Below, piece by piece: positions 33,844-44,856 of a stretch of DNA of 64,000 bases; within the stretch, counting starts at the first letter, position 1; each line of letters opens with the position of its first letter. The notes below the pieces were generated by a model that did not search any database, was not told where the DNA came from, and saw only the letters and a list, made by a program, of their open reading frames with translations. Origin of the DNA: Corynespora cassiicola. Taxonomy: Eukaryota > Ascomycota > Dothideomycetes > Pleosporales > Corynesporascaceae. The position numbers were made by a program, and so were the translations under genes. Location of the stretch: contig JAEUWY010000005.1 in the NCBI GenBank assembly GCA_022059125.1, positions 1,364,001 through 1,428,000 on the forward strand. Reading direction: 5' to 3'.

Positions 33844-34376
33844 CTACTCGTTGATCTTGGCCAGAAGCCTGTGGAGGAGTCAGCTTAGTGTACATGGCGC
33901 GCAATGGAACAAGGACAAAACCTACTCGTGATCGCGGAAGAGGGAGAACTCGTCATCGCCAACCTTGATGGGGCTGCCACCAAACTGGAATCTCCGTTAG
34001 CCTCAATTCTTTCCCCATTGGAAATGCCACCTGGACGTACCTGGGGGATCAAAACCTTGTCACCGGGGGCGACGCTGGGCTTGACACGCTTTCCCTCCTT
34101 GTCGAAGGCACCGGGGCCGACGGCCAGGACCTTGGCCTCGTTCAGCTCCTTCACGGAGCTCTCGGGGAGGAAGATGCCAGTGGCAGTCTTAGCCTCGGGC
34201 TTTATGCGCTGGACCAAGATGCGGTCGAGGAGGGGAGCAATGGAGCGGATCGACTTGATGGCAGACTACACGCAACAATCGACGGTCAGCGAATGCTCAC
34301 TCACGTACGTCCGCAGGCACTCCCGCGCATCCACAGTACACCCCCAGCTAGAGTTGCGAAGCGCATTACGTACCAT
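33844..34376 (-). CDS. hsp10: Mitochondrial 10 kDa chaperonin HSP10
   Basis: This encodes 103 residues in four exons: 34376-34374 (ATG only), 34265-34041, 33984-33926 and 33868-33844. Introns are 108, 56 and 57 bp, and phases agree. HSP10 caps the HSP60 barrel in the mitochondrial matrix. The sequence is full length for the family. SIRSIAPLLDRILVQR is the N-terminal strand. TGIFLPESSVK is the mobile loop that contacts HSP60. VGPGAFDKEGK, GDKVLIPQ and the final FGGSPIKVGDDEFSLFRDHE complete the fold. There is no separate presequence, as is usual since the N-terminus itself targets import. A perfect heat-shock element lies about 180-192 bp upstream of the ATG. The gene diverges from the TilS-like gene with 365 bp between starts. 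Confidence 0.95.
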
Positions 34377-34555
34377 TGTGATAGATTAAAGGGTTGTTCT
34401 TTGATGGAAAGAAAAAGTGGGTATCTAGAGAAGCAGATGGGTGGATGCGAAGGAGTTTGTTTACAAGGCGAGAGATGTTTTTCTTGCGGGCCACGGGAGG
34501 AGAAGAGGAAGGGTTAGGTAGATGAAGCGTCTGGGTCCGGGCGCTGGCAGCTTTG

Positions 34556-34568
34556 GAAAATTCGAGAA
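34556..34568. promoter_or_regulatory. Heat-shock element GAAnnTTCnnGAA
   Basis: The sequence GAAAATTCGAGAA contains three alternating nGAAn units in perfect register, the consensus for trimeric Hsf1 binding. It sits between the divergent hsp10 (start 34376) and tilS-like (start 34742) genes, matching the expected heat induction of hsp10. Confidence 0.7.
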
Positions 34569-34741
34569 CGGAGGTGGTCTGTGCACCAGAGCTTGACATC
34601 CATAGACCTCGGAACCAAGGCTCCACTGTCCGACGACGCGTTCCGGCTCTGTTTACGCGTGTACTGCCCTTCTTTCTCCCCCCCTCCGCTTCGACATTGC
34701 GATCTAAGATAGAGTGACGGCCCCATGCTTTAGCTCTGTTC

Positions 34742-37021
34742 ATGTGGATGTGGCGAAACAATGCCCTCCGGTTGAGGACCTGTTCCTCTGCCGCCCGCTA
34801 CTATGGATTGAGGAAGAGATTGTATAGCGGTGCTCCAGGGGGAGTAGGAGCCCTGAACAATGTAGAATTTAAGCAGGAGTTCGAGAAGGTGCTGCCATAC
34901 AAAGTATATGCATCTCACAAGAAGCTGGGTGGGTAAAATTGAGTGCTCGAGGAACTCGGGACGAAAGGGCTGATTTTGGACCAAGGCCTCGCCGTGAGTG
35001 GTGGTGTAGACTCCATGGCGCTGGCGACCATGTATTCAAAAGCTGCCCTCGACGATCCACGCATGCCTCCACTTCATGGCTTCATTGTCGACCACAAAGT
35101 ACGACCTGAGAGCTCGGAGGAGGCAGAATGGGTTGCGGAGCATTTGCGATCGAAGCGTATGCTGCCAATCCCCAACTACAGTATGGAAAACCATTGACAC
35201 AATTCAGTCGGCATACCATCTACCGTCATTCCGCTCACCTGGCCGGGCCAATTCGACCAATCCGACAACACGCGCTTCGAGGCCGACGCACGCCGTTTGA
35301 GGTACCAGGCTCTCGGACTGGCCTGTAGGGAACATAGCATCAAGTCTTTGATGATAGCACATCATCTGGAAGACCAGGCCGAGACCATCTTCATGCGACT
35401 CATCAACTTCAGGTTCAGGACAGGCCTTGCAGGCGTGCGGGCTGTGGATTGGCTACCTGAATGCTATGGCATTCACGGGGTAAACCGGAGTGGCGATTTA
35501 AGCGACGAGGAGGCAAATGCTCAAGCTCCCTTCGCGTTTGAAAGGGGAGGTATTCGCATTCTGCGGCCGCTACTTCCCTTTACCAAGGATCGTCTCATCG
35601 CAACTTGCAAGGAACATGGCACTCAATGGGTGGAGGACAAGACGAACCATATCGCAACCTTCACTGTACGGAACGCAATCCGGCATGTAGCGAAGAACCA
35701 TAAACTACCCGTTGCACTCCAAACAAGGTCCCTTGTCAGATTGTCGCAAAACATGCAAGATCGTGTTCAACAGCACATCGAACAGGCAGAGAGGGCCTTT
35801 GAGAAGACTCTCCTGAAGTTTGACGTCCAAACCGGTTCTTTAATCATGCGCCTCCCTCCTGTGTCAGCACTCTCGGACAAGCCAATCGTCACTCCGTCGG
35901 ACGCAACCAAGGCTCGTAATACAGCCGTATACCTTATGGAGCGCATCACGCAACTCGTCTCACCATTAGAACGGCCTGCACTAGGCCAGATGTCCAGTAC
36001 CATCGACTCGACATACCCAGAGCTTGCCCGTATCGAAGCCGGCGAGGACGGGACTCAACCACAGTCGCAACCAGCCCAGGACAAAGAGTCGTCAAGCGTC
36101 AACGTTCACGACGTGTGGTTCATCAAATGGGATTCGGCCTCCCCCTTTGAGGAACCGAACTCGAAATCGAGTGGTCTCAGGCACGTGTCCAAAGCATCAG
36201 CCAACCCCCATAACGAATGGCTCCTCTGCCGACTACCACGCAGAGCATCCGAAGAGACGAGACAGGTCGGCTGGGTCACCATCCCGCCCTCCACATCCAC
36301 CACGGCAACCGCAACCACAACCCCACAATGGCACCTCTTCGACGGCCGCCACTGGATCCGCGTCCACAACCACGGCCCAAACCCCCTCGTGCTCCGCCAC
36401 CTCCCCCTCAGCACCCTCATCTCCCTCCGCGTCTCCCGCCCCCGCGCAACCGACCTGAAGGAGGGCAAGGACACGCCCTTTGACGACTCGACCGCCTACC
36501 TCAAGGCGGCCGTCAGCCTCGTCGAGCCCCACCAGGCGGCCTCGGCCCTGATGGGCCTGTTCGAGCAGGACGTCGCTACGGGCGAGCAGCGCCTCGTCGC
36601 GCTGCCCACGCTCGGCGCTTCCCTCGAGCCGCCCCTCGGGACGTGCAAGTGGGACGTCCGGTACAAGGCCGTCGACTTTGGCGCTGGGCGCGCGGCACAG
36701 GATGTCTTGTCGTGCTCGGTGACGGGGGAGGCGATGGAGCGTCGGGTATGGAAAATGAGGCGCAAGTGGAATTTTATCAGTCAGAATGTGGAGCGGGCGA
36801 GGGTGGGCGTCAAGCCGGGACATAGAGGAGGGTCACGAGTGTATAAGCCTGAGAGGGAATGGGAGGAGGGCGGGGGGGGGAAGAAGCAGCATCAGCATCA
36901 GCATCAGCACCAGAAGAAGCGAGATGGACAGTCCAAGAAATTTCCGCTCAACAACAACAACAACAACAAGGACAAGGAAGGGTTTCGTTACAGAGATAAC
37001 GGGCATGGGCCATCTACATGA
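34742..37021 (+). CDS. tRNA(Ile)-lysidine synthase (TilS/MesJ) family, mitochondrial type
   Basis: This encodes about 726 residues in three exons: 34742-34903, 34952-35156 and 35208-37021. TilS uses ATP and lysine to modify C34 of tRNA-Ile(CAU) so that it reads AUA; in fungi the mitochondrial tRNA is the likely substrate. The PP-loop SGGVDS lies near residues 70-75, and AHHLEDQAETIFMRL is the second family motif. The first 32 residues are Arg-rich with no acid (MWRNNALRLRTCSSAARYYG), a good mitochondrial presequence. Exon 2 joins to LGIPSTVIPLTWPGQFD by a 51 bp intron, a clear match. Intron 1 (34904-34951) is less certain: it removes in-frame TAA and TGA codons, but its acceptor CTCGAG is weak. 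The tail has His/Gln and Asn runs (about 680-710). The length exceeds bacterial TilS because of a C-terminal extension. Confidence 0.85.
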
Positions 37022-37647
37022 GCATTCGCATTTTGTCCATAAAGAGATGGAAACAAACCTAACTCGCGCGTATGTTGTATATTCTCAAAACGCTCAGGTT
37101 AAGAGCTTCAAGTTTGGTTGTTGACCCTATAAATCACTGAACATTGCTCCTTAAATGTACCATATTTCTTATCATCATATGAACACCATCTGGAGGGCGC
37201 CTTTGACAAATAGCACATGTCACGATACCACAAAATCAGACGACAAACACTGATTCAAGAAAGGAGGGGATTGGTCAAAATGTACACGCAATAGTCTCTT
37301 GGTTTCTAGTGAGACCTGGTATCTAATACTGGAAAAGTAGAAAGAAAAAGACACTTTTGGGATATCCGATGCCGCACTTCTATACCCAGCAAGTAGCCAG
37401 CCGATCTGCCACAATACCTAAAAGAAGGGGGTATTTCCATGACCTGATCTATGTTACCAACTCCATCCGATAGCTACCTGAGCCAGGAATCGCGCACCCG
37501 ATGCCTCGATTGTGGGAACCCTAAGCAGGTGAAATCATTGAAGAGCCAAACGCCAATTTTAGAAAACCCGCCTTTTCTTCTTCTTCGTTAATTATGTTTG
37601 TCGTTATCATCGTTGGTGCAGTGTCGTCGTGTCTGGAATAACGGCCG
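37022..37647. other. Convergent 3' flanks
   Basis: AT-richer DNA lies between the ends of the TilS-like gene (+) and the RING/TRAF gene (-). No feature is recognised. Confidence 0.6.
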
Positions 37648-39263
37648 TCACAGCTTCGTGTCTTGCCTGGTCGAATCGCTGAGGCGACGGAGAGGGGCGG
37701 CGTACAAACCACTCCCTCCGGGCCTCGCTCCCAGGTTTGCACTGCTCCCTTGCGTTGCGCTGCCGCTGCCACTAGCAGCCGTGCTACCGCTGGCTCTGCC
37801 AGTTGAATTACCGGCAGCGTTGCGCTGCTGCAAGGTTGCACTGACGAGCCAGTGCAACTGCATCCGCATCGAATTGATGGCAGCATTGGTGTGTATCATT
37901 TCATCCTTGACACGCTGACTTTCGTTGATGACCATCATGTTGGTGCGGCCTTCGAGCTCGGTCAAAGCGTTGGCAATACGGGACACCTCGTCACGGAGAG
38001 ACTCGTGTAGTGTCAGGAGATGGTGCACTTGCGAGTCAAAGGGAGGCTGAGCCGACGTGTTGTCGTTGCTCGGTGGGACAGGTGGAAATGAAGCCGGGGG
38101 CAAACGAAAGTCTGGCGTAGGGATAAGGGGTGCATCCGAGCTGTTGGAATCCAGGGGGTTGGTAACGGGGAAGGACGAGTCGTTGCCATTTGCCGGATAC
38201 AGCATGTTGGTGATGTTAGTCAGACCGTCCTCTAGTATGCCAACCTTCCTAGCCAGGGGCTCAATGCGGGCTTCGCTCCGCTCAATGCGAGCCTGCTGTT
38301 CACGGAAATGAGGAGCCATGGTAGCCATGGGACAGACCTTCTCATGGTCGATGACCTCGACGCGCTCTGCATTGAAGGTGCAACCGATGATGGTACCTGA
38401 GCATGGAACAACAACAGCAGGACAGACATCTTTCACGTGAGCCTTGAGATCAAGACGGAGAAGCTCAGCTGAGCAGTGAGGACAGGACATGGATCTGTTG
38501 GGACAGGCGGTCCTCTGGTGGTCCTGAGCATGGAGATTAGCATGGTCAGCCGGCCCGCGACGCCAGTTGCACCTACCTCGAGATCCTTCTTCATCATGGA
38601 GGTGTGGCAATTCTCGCAGCTGACGGAGTAGTGCAAGCAGCCCTTGTGGAAGTCTTTCTGGGAGATGTGCAGGCGGCAGTCATACGAGGGGCACTCGACC
38701 AGGGTGTGCTCGCAGTAGAGCATGACATGGTCGTGGACGTTTGCGCGCTGGTCGACCCAGGTGCAGCCGCCCTTTGTGTTGGGGCACTTGACAAGCAGCT
38801 CGTCCAGCATGGTCTCGACGATCTTGGGCACGGGGAAGGGCTCGTTGGCGACATCGGCGTGGCTTCGACAGGTCGGGCAGGTGCGCTGGCCCTCGCGCTG
38901 GGCGGCCCAGGCATGGGTGAGGCAGTCGGCGCAGAAGTAGTGCTGGCAGGCGAGCTGGACGGGCTTCTCGAAGGGCGAGTGGCAGATGAGGCAGACGAGG
39001 TTGCTGTCGACGGCGTGGACGTATTCGAGGAGGTGGAAGTCGGGGGGCAACTTGGCGGAGCGGCTCTTTCGACGCTTCGAGGAGGGTGAGTTGGATGCTC
39101 GCAGGGCTAACGGCGAAGGACTACTAGGAGGGCCACCGACCACGAGCAAGTCTGACGGCTCACTGGCGACGTTCAGGCTGGTTGATGCTGGCAGGCCCGC
39201 ATTGCTGGAGGCCCGCGAGCTCCGCCGGTCATTGGGCGGGGGGATGGGCGAGGGCGACGACAT
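37648..39263 (-). CDS. RING and TRAF-type zinc finger protein, probable E3 ubiquitin ligase
   Basis: This encodes 520 residues in two exons, 39263-38577 and 38523-37648, with a 53 bp phase 0 intron. Residues 1-70 are Ser/Pro-rich with a basic SKRRKSRSAK. A C3HC4 RING follows (Cys91-Leu-Ile-Cys94, CQHYFCADC, CPTC ending near 133). Two TRAF-type zinc finger repeats come next (CPNTKGGCTWVDQRANVHDH and CPSYDCRLHISQKDFHKGCL), continuing across the intron (HQRTACPNRSMSCPHC). A short coiled region lies at about 310-345 and again near 400-440. The C-terminus is low-complexity Ser/Gly/Ala. A meprin/TRAF-C domain is not evident. The RING predicts E2-dependent ubiquitin ligase activity; substrates are unknown. 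It diverges from the SNARE gene, sharing an 822 bp promoter region. Confidence 0.9.
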
Positions 39264-40085
39264 TGGGGGTTGCAGTCAGCCAGGACGAGGCCCACCAACT
39301 TCGCAGGGCCCGGGAGGGTTGCACAACGAAGTATGTGTGGCGGTCAGGGCGCTGGCTGCTGCTGCCGGATGTGCGTCGGACGCGTCCACTCGACGTGCGG
39401 GTGTGCGTGTGCGTGTGCGTGTGCGTGTATGCGGTGAGGGCGGTGGTGTAGCAGCAGCAGCTCGTCTGGCGGCGGGGGTCCGCAAAGAGGGCGGGCAGGC
39501 GACGAGGCTATATAGTGGGCAGGGCAGGACTCAGAGGGCAGGAATGGGCGCATGCTTCCCCGAACGAAGGAGACTCATGCGGGCGTTGCCGTGTCGTGCA
39601 AAAGAGAAACATGCGATCTGATGGCCAGCGGCATGCGGCATGCGGCCTGCCTGGCCTGGCTCTCCCCACGCCCGCCCGCCCGCACCCACGCCCATGGCCA
39701 CGCCCATGGCCACGCCCACGCCCGCCACTCCGCGCGCGCTGCCGGACGCGGTTCCGAGAGGGCCAAGCCAGCCTGTGCACGGGATTGGCCTGCCCGGCGA
39801 CGCCTGTGCCTGCGTCCAGAGGGCTCCACCGCTCAGCTCCCGTCCGCCGTGCGGCTCCACGACCCTGTGCATACCCTTTATTGTTTTGCTGCAAGTCCAG
39901 CTGCTCTCCCACGCAGCCGTGTATACGCCCTGTCCACTACGCCGCTTCGCCAATCGCGACCTGCACCCTCGTTGCCGCTTCCGGTGCCGCTTTCCAGGCA
40001 ATCGACCCTCGACGTCCTCCGCTGACCCCCTCCCCCAACCGCTCGCGTCGTCAGCTCGCACATAGTACCATCTGCTGCCGCAGCA
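39264..40085. other. Divergent promoter region with GC-rich tandem repeats
   Basis: This lies between the RING/TRAF gene (-) and the SNARE gene (+). A (GTGCGT)n run lies at about 39403-39430, and CACGCCCATGGC-type direct repeats lie at about 39684-39722. Long frames crossing it are composition artefacts. Confidence 0.6.
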
Positions 40086-40996
40086 ATGTCGACGACGAAC
40101 CCGCCCCAGCTGTTCCTGCTCGCCGATCACATCAAGCTCTCGCTGCTGGAGCGCCAGCGCGCAATCTCGCTCAACCTCTCGCCCAATTCGCAAGATGGCC
40201 AGATATCACGGTCGCTGGACCAGCTGCGCTCAGGCATCGAGTCGCTCGAGTCGCAGGTCGAGGACAAGCCGGACGAGTGCGTGGCCCTGTTTCTCTCTCT
40301 ACACATCATGACCTCCCCCTCTCACATAGTTCGCCATGTAAAGCCACACTCTCTAGTGTCCATCCGACTAACCCCCTTCTCAGAGCCATATCCTCCCAGC
40401 TCCCCCGCCTCCGCACCCAACTCGCAGACCTGACCGCGCAATTCACGCCGCACGCCCCAAATCCCGCCTCCCCAACCCTCACCTCCCCCAACAACCCCTC
40501 CCTCTCCGCCGACTTCTCCGCCGCCCAGAAGAAACCCCGCGCCGTCTCCAAATCCGTCCGCTTCACCGACACCCCTTCTGCATCCCAGCATGGCGGCGGC
40601 AGCGCTGGTGACGACGACGACGACCCCAACCGCGCGGCCCTCTTCCCCTACCGCGACGACCCCGACGACGCCTCCCCAGACCAGTCCGACATGTCCAACC
40701 AGCAGATCCACGATTACCACAGCCAGGTCATTCGCGATCAGGACGAGCAGCTGGACCGCCTGGGCGCTAGCATCGGCCGCCAGCGCGAGCTCAGCATGCA
40801 GATTGGCGACGAGCTGGAAGGGCAGGTGTTGCTGCTCGACGAGGTCGAGGAGGGGGTTGATCGCCATGAGGCTCAGTTTCGGAGGGCGAGGGGGCGCCTC
40901 GAGCGCTTTTCCAAGAAGGCGAGGGAGAATTGGAGTTTGACTATCATTGTGGTCTTGATTGTCATTCTGGTCCTCTTGATCATCATCACAAAGTAG
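40086..40996 (+). CDS. syn8: Syntaxin-8-type Qc-SNARE
   Basis: This encodes 267 residues in two exons, 40086-40276 and 40384-40996, joined by a 107 bp GT-AG intron (donor GTGCGT) in phase 2. The N-terminal region is helical (LADHIKLSLLERQRAISLNL). The middle is acidic with an Asp run and a KSVRFTDTP motif. The SNARE helix runs at about residues 195-245 (RDQDEQLDRLGASIGRQREL to the VEEGVDRHEAQFRRARGRLE region). A C-terminal membrane anchor (about 247-266, LTIIVVLIVILVLLIIITK) leaves almost no lumenal tail. This layout is that of tail-anchored Qc-SNAREs such as yeast Syn8 and animal syntaxin-8, which act in endosomal fusion. The exact paralogue is inferred from similarity. Confidence 0.88.
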
Positions 40997-42026
40997 AGGT
41001 GTATGTTGTAGACATGTAATTGCATGTGGCAAGGGTGCAGTGGGCAGAGGGAAAGAAAGGAGGAACAGGGTGATGTTGATATGATAGCATCCATGGGCGT
41101 TGGGAGCGTTTTCATTTTTGGACAGCTGCTGTGTGTTTTGTGGGGATCATCTCCCAGTTTCTTTTTTTGGGTTCCGTCATCTTGCGCGTTTCCTTCCATA
41201 TCGCGGCACGGAGACCGCTCACACAGCCTTTTCCTTTGTGTATCAGCCAGTCACTGTCATCACCTTCAGCTCTCCCGCTACCCGAATGAAGCTATATTCC
41301 CGGGCGTCAAGGCAGACGCCTTACCGACAAGACTATCATTAGGTCATCATCACACACGCACATTCTCGCAAGCATTCGTGGTTCTGTTTTATCGATTGAT
41401 CGGCCAAATGGCCGATTGCCCTAGAATACAACGCCTGCCGCACGAGCAAGCAAGCAAGCAAACATGCATGCACGCTATCAACGTCCTCCAAACATCAGGT
41501 GGGCCATGGAAGGCAGAGCCGAGCATCTGCCTCGCCAGTCAAGTCGACTGTTCATGTCGTCGATCTATCCAGTTCCATCGGCGAGCTGAGTCGGTCTGAC
41601 ATGGTTCGCGGATACCAAACGCCACGCTCCGGGAAAATAAAAACGGGCCCAGGGAATGCAAAATGGTGTGCTTGGTTGGGTGCTTGGTTTGGGTGGCTTG
41701 ACAAATGAAAAGATGCGGAAGCCAGAGGTTATGTAGAAGAATGCTGGTCATCGAAATCCCATCGGAGCGCTGTAGCTACGTTGGAATCGGGTATCTCTAT
41801 TATGCAAAAGGAAAAACTGTTCGACGAGGATGTAGGGTGCCGCCTAGTTTTGAATTCCTCAAGTCGTGGTAACAGGTTGGTGGTGCATTATCAGCCAATG
41901 TAGACCGTGAAATTGCTCGCTAGCAAAGAGGCCGTGTCGGTGGGTTCCGTATGTGCTAGGCATGGTATAGGCGCAACAGGTTCTAGGAATCGGATATGGT
42001 GTGGCTCTATGGGTGTCTTAGAGGAT
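40997..42026. other. Convergent 3' flanks with a short tandem repeat
   Basis: No gene is seen. Short CAAG and CATG direct repeats lie near 41444-41472. The remainder is 3' flank of the SNARE gene (+) and the carrier gene (-). Confidence 0.6.
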
Positions 42027-44183
42027 TTACCGGAGGCCGAGGACTTGTTTTGACTTGTCATAAACCACATAAGTGATGGATACAGCCGGGACGACCTTGA
42101 GCAGGTTAGGTGTGAGGCCTTTGAAGAGACCTCGAACGCCTTCGCCCTTGATTGTCTGTCGAGTGACATCCATGATTCCAGTGTAGGTGCGCGGATGTAG
42201 CACAGTGCCTTGGCTTTGGAGTCGGGTGCGCAAGAGGTTCATTGGATACACCACACTTGCACCGAAAGCGCCCGAGAAACCTCCAATGGCTGCCGTCATG
42301 AAGCCACCAGGCTGAGCATCCTCTTCATGGCATCCCAGTCGCTTTGCGTTGTAGGTTGCGACTCTACGCTTGAGATACTCAAAGGTTCCCAGATCGAGTG
42401 CTGCGTAGGGGAAGATGCCGAACAAGCCCATGGGAAGCCCACGGTAGTAGGCGCCGACTCCGCCAGTTTTCCACATCTTCTTTGCCGTGGCGATGATCAA
42501 ACGATTACCATGAAGGCCACCAGAGACAGTTTCACATTGCATTCGGCTATTTCAATATTAGTTGACTTCGTGTAAGGAGACGGGCATGACTTACAATTTG
42601 AGGGTATCGATAGGGTATACTGCAAACTGCGAGATCATTCCTGCAAGACCTCCAGAGACGAATTTCGACCATGAGTGTATGGTACCGGGATCGTTATGGC
42701 CTTCGATCTTTGCAAACACGCGCTTCGCAGCCTCATAAGATCCGAATTTGATAGCCGATTCAGGCATGACCTTGACTACGTTCAGGCCATTTCCTATTCG
42801 GGTCAGTCGATTTCTCCGAAGGGGCTTTCAGGGGGGAGGTTCACATACCCGCATACAGACTTCGCATACCGCCAGCTTGCCATAATTCTTTTGAAGCAAC
42901 CGCAAGCGGCCTCCACGAGTTGAGCAAAGCCGTGAGCACTCTTCCCGATTTGGCCGCAGAGACCGCTTCTTCGGCGACGCTGGTCTGGGCGATAAGGTAG
43001 ACTTTGAGTCGATCGAGGGGAGCAGTGGAAGTGCGAGAAACGATTCCTGCAATGCCTCCCGCCACGAAATAGCCTGAATGGGGAACACAGGAAATCAGCA
43101 CCGCTTTGAAGGTATCTGCAACTCCCTGCTGCACTTCGGCGAGAGGAGCCTCAAGATCGTGGACAGCAGGGCGTGGCGGGAGCGAAACTGCAGGTGACAT
43201 TTGGGCAGGAGCAGCCATCTCGAACGATGCGGGGTGCTTGTGCGAGGTAGGCGGTGTTCTTGCGACGAGGAAAATGGAACCAAAGAAAGCGTGAAGAAAT
43301 TGTTGTAGAATACCTAAGCCTGAGATAGTTTCGTCACTTATTAAGACGTCACCCTCTGGGTTCACCTTCATCGTCGACGAAAAGTACGAGAGCACAGCTT
43401 TGAGGTTCGGGGCTGTGGCAGGAATGAACAATAAGAAGTCACTGGCACACCGTTAGCAAAAGACGAGAACTCTCTCACTAAGCGCCGCATGGCTCTAGAA
43501 TGTTTTGGCCACGCCCCAAGGACTCTTGCAGCAAGGAAAAAAGGTGTTGCGAGAATTGGTAGTGGGTGTCACAAAGGCGAGCGCGGCCAACATTAATGTG
43601 GTCGCTGAATTTGTCGGAAGTGTATACGCGAGGTCGACTGGACCCACGGAAAAACCACGTACCGCCACTCATCGAAGCTGATGCTGCCATCGCAGTTTGT
43701 GTCAACTTCGGCAAAGAAGTTATCCAGCTTGCTGTTGGGCACGGCAAGGCCAGCGCGGCTGAATGCAGCCTGGAGCTCGTCTCTGGAGATTTTACCGTCG
43801 TGGTTAAAATCGATGCTCTTGAACAGCATGAGCAGCTCCTTTTCGGTCTGCTGGACGAAGCTGCGGAATTCTTGGGTATTGTCAGCGCGGCTTCGAGTGG
43901 AGGATCGATAATGGCGGACCGTTGTACTGAATGCGTCCGTCACCGTCCGTGTCTACCGCCTTCATCACGTCGGCCAGGAGATGATCCGCATTTTTCAGGG
44001 CTGGCATTGGGGTCAGCAAACGCAATTTCTGCTCAGATGCTTGTGCTTACGGTGGTCCAGCTTCCGAAGTCCTTTCTTTAAAGCGGTGAGGTCGAGTTGG
44101 CCCTGCTTGCGCGTGTCGAGGGTCGCCCATAATGCGTCCACCCGCGCATCCTGGGCGTTCGCGCTCTCGGTATCCATCGTCAT
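42027..44183 (-). CDS. Calcium-binding mitochondrial carrier (ATP-Mg/Pi type, SAL1/SCaMC-like)
   Basis: This encodes about 577 residues in six exons: 44183-44051, 44000-43920, 43870-43663, 43441-42849, 42793-42595 and 42546-42027. All phases agree. The donor of intron 2 is weak (GTCCGC). The N-terminal half has four EF-hand positions: a degenerate first loop (DTRKQGQLDLTA) and three canonical loops (DTDGDGRIQYNE, DFNHDGKISRDE, DTNCDGSISFDE). The C-terminal half has three carrier repeats with signatures APLDRLK, YPIDTLK and YPMNLLR. The architecture matches calcium-activated ATP-Mg/phosphate carriers of the inner mitochondrial membrane, where calcium in the intermembrane space opens transport. 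An ATG two codons downstream (44177) is an equally possible start. The linker between halves (about 345-400) is Pro/Ala-rich. Confidence 0.93.
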
Positions 44184-44490
44184 GTCGCTATCTGTGGTCT
44201 ATCATGGCTGGTGGGCGCAGCGCACAAACGAACGTGGCTCTAGGGGTAGGTCGGTGAATTGGAGAGTCGTAGGTCGAGCACGAGAGCGCGCGCTCTTAGG
44301 ATTCGGCGTGGGGGATGATGAAATGCAGCGGGCGGGGCGCTATGATGTTGTTGGAGGTTCAAGAAGTGGCCCAAACAGGATTAGCGGTCAACGGGCCGGC
44401 ATCGCCGAGGCAAGCTGTGGCACATCCAAACATCTTCAATGTGATTGGGCCTTGGGGGCTGTCCTCCCAATCCGTTGAACAGCATATTGC

Positions 44491-44736
44491 TCAGATCTCT
44501 GTGATATCTTGAGTCATTCCGCAGCGAAAGTCTTCTCTGGGACAAACATAGAAATACTGCACGTTCTCGTTGCCTTCGTGGCACATCTCAACGATATCGG
44601 CAGCGGCGACGTCGATCTCAGCCTGGGCTTGCTGATTGCGGAATTCCGTCACTTGTACATTCCAGCAGCGACTGTAGACGTTTGGATTCTGCACTGCAAC
44701 GATGTGGTAGGACCGAGAGGCCTTCAGTTGTGCCAT
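44491..44736 (-). CDS. Small uncharacterised protein, 81 residues
   Basis: This is an ATG-initiated single-exon frame with codon use like its neighbours (C- or G-ending codons common). The protein begins MAQLKASRSYHIVAVQ, has four cysteines (WNV-flanked, MCHEG, VCPRE, RCGMT contexts) and an acidic C-terminus. No signal peptide or membrane segment is seen. I recognise no family. It would diverge from cyclin C with 120 bp between starts, a tight but possible spacing. It may instead be a chance frame in the cyclin C promoter. Confidence 0.4.
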   Translation of the reverse strand: MAQLKASRSYHIVAVQNPNVYSRCWNVQVTEFRNQQAQAEIDVAAADIVEMCHEGNENVQYFYVCPREDFRCGMTQDITEI

Positions 44737-44856
44737 TCTGGACTGTGTCTGAGGAAGTCACATGTCTTTCTATCGGGCTGCTATTTGTTCTCAGCCTCCC
44801 GTGCCACTGACCCTTCCAAACGATCCCTTCAAGCAGGTCGACGGCGGCTTTGCACC

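Noticed and set aside
39515..40085. Long + frame extending the SNARE gene upstream
   Set aside because: The extension is Arg/Pro/His repeats from GC-rich promoter DNA and lacks an upstream start needed by the family; the SNARE begins well at 40086.
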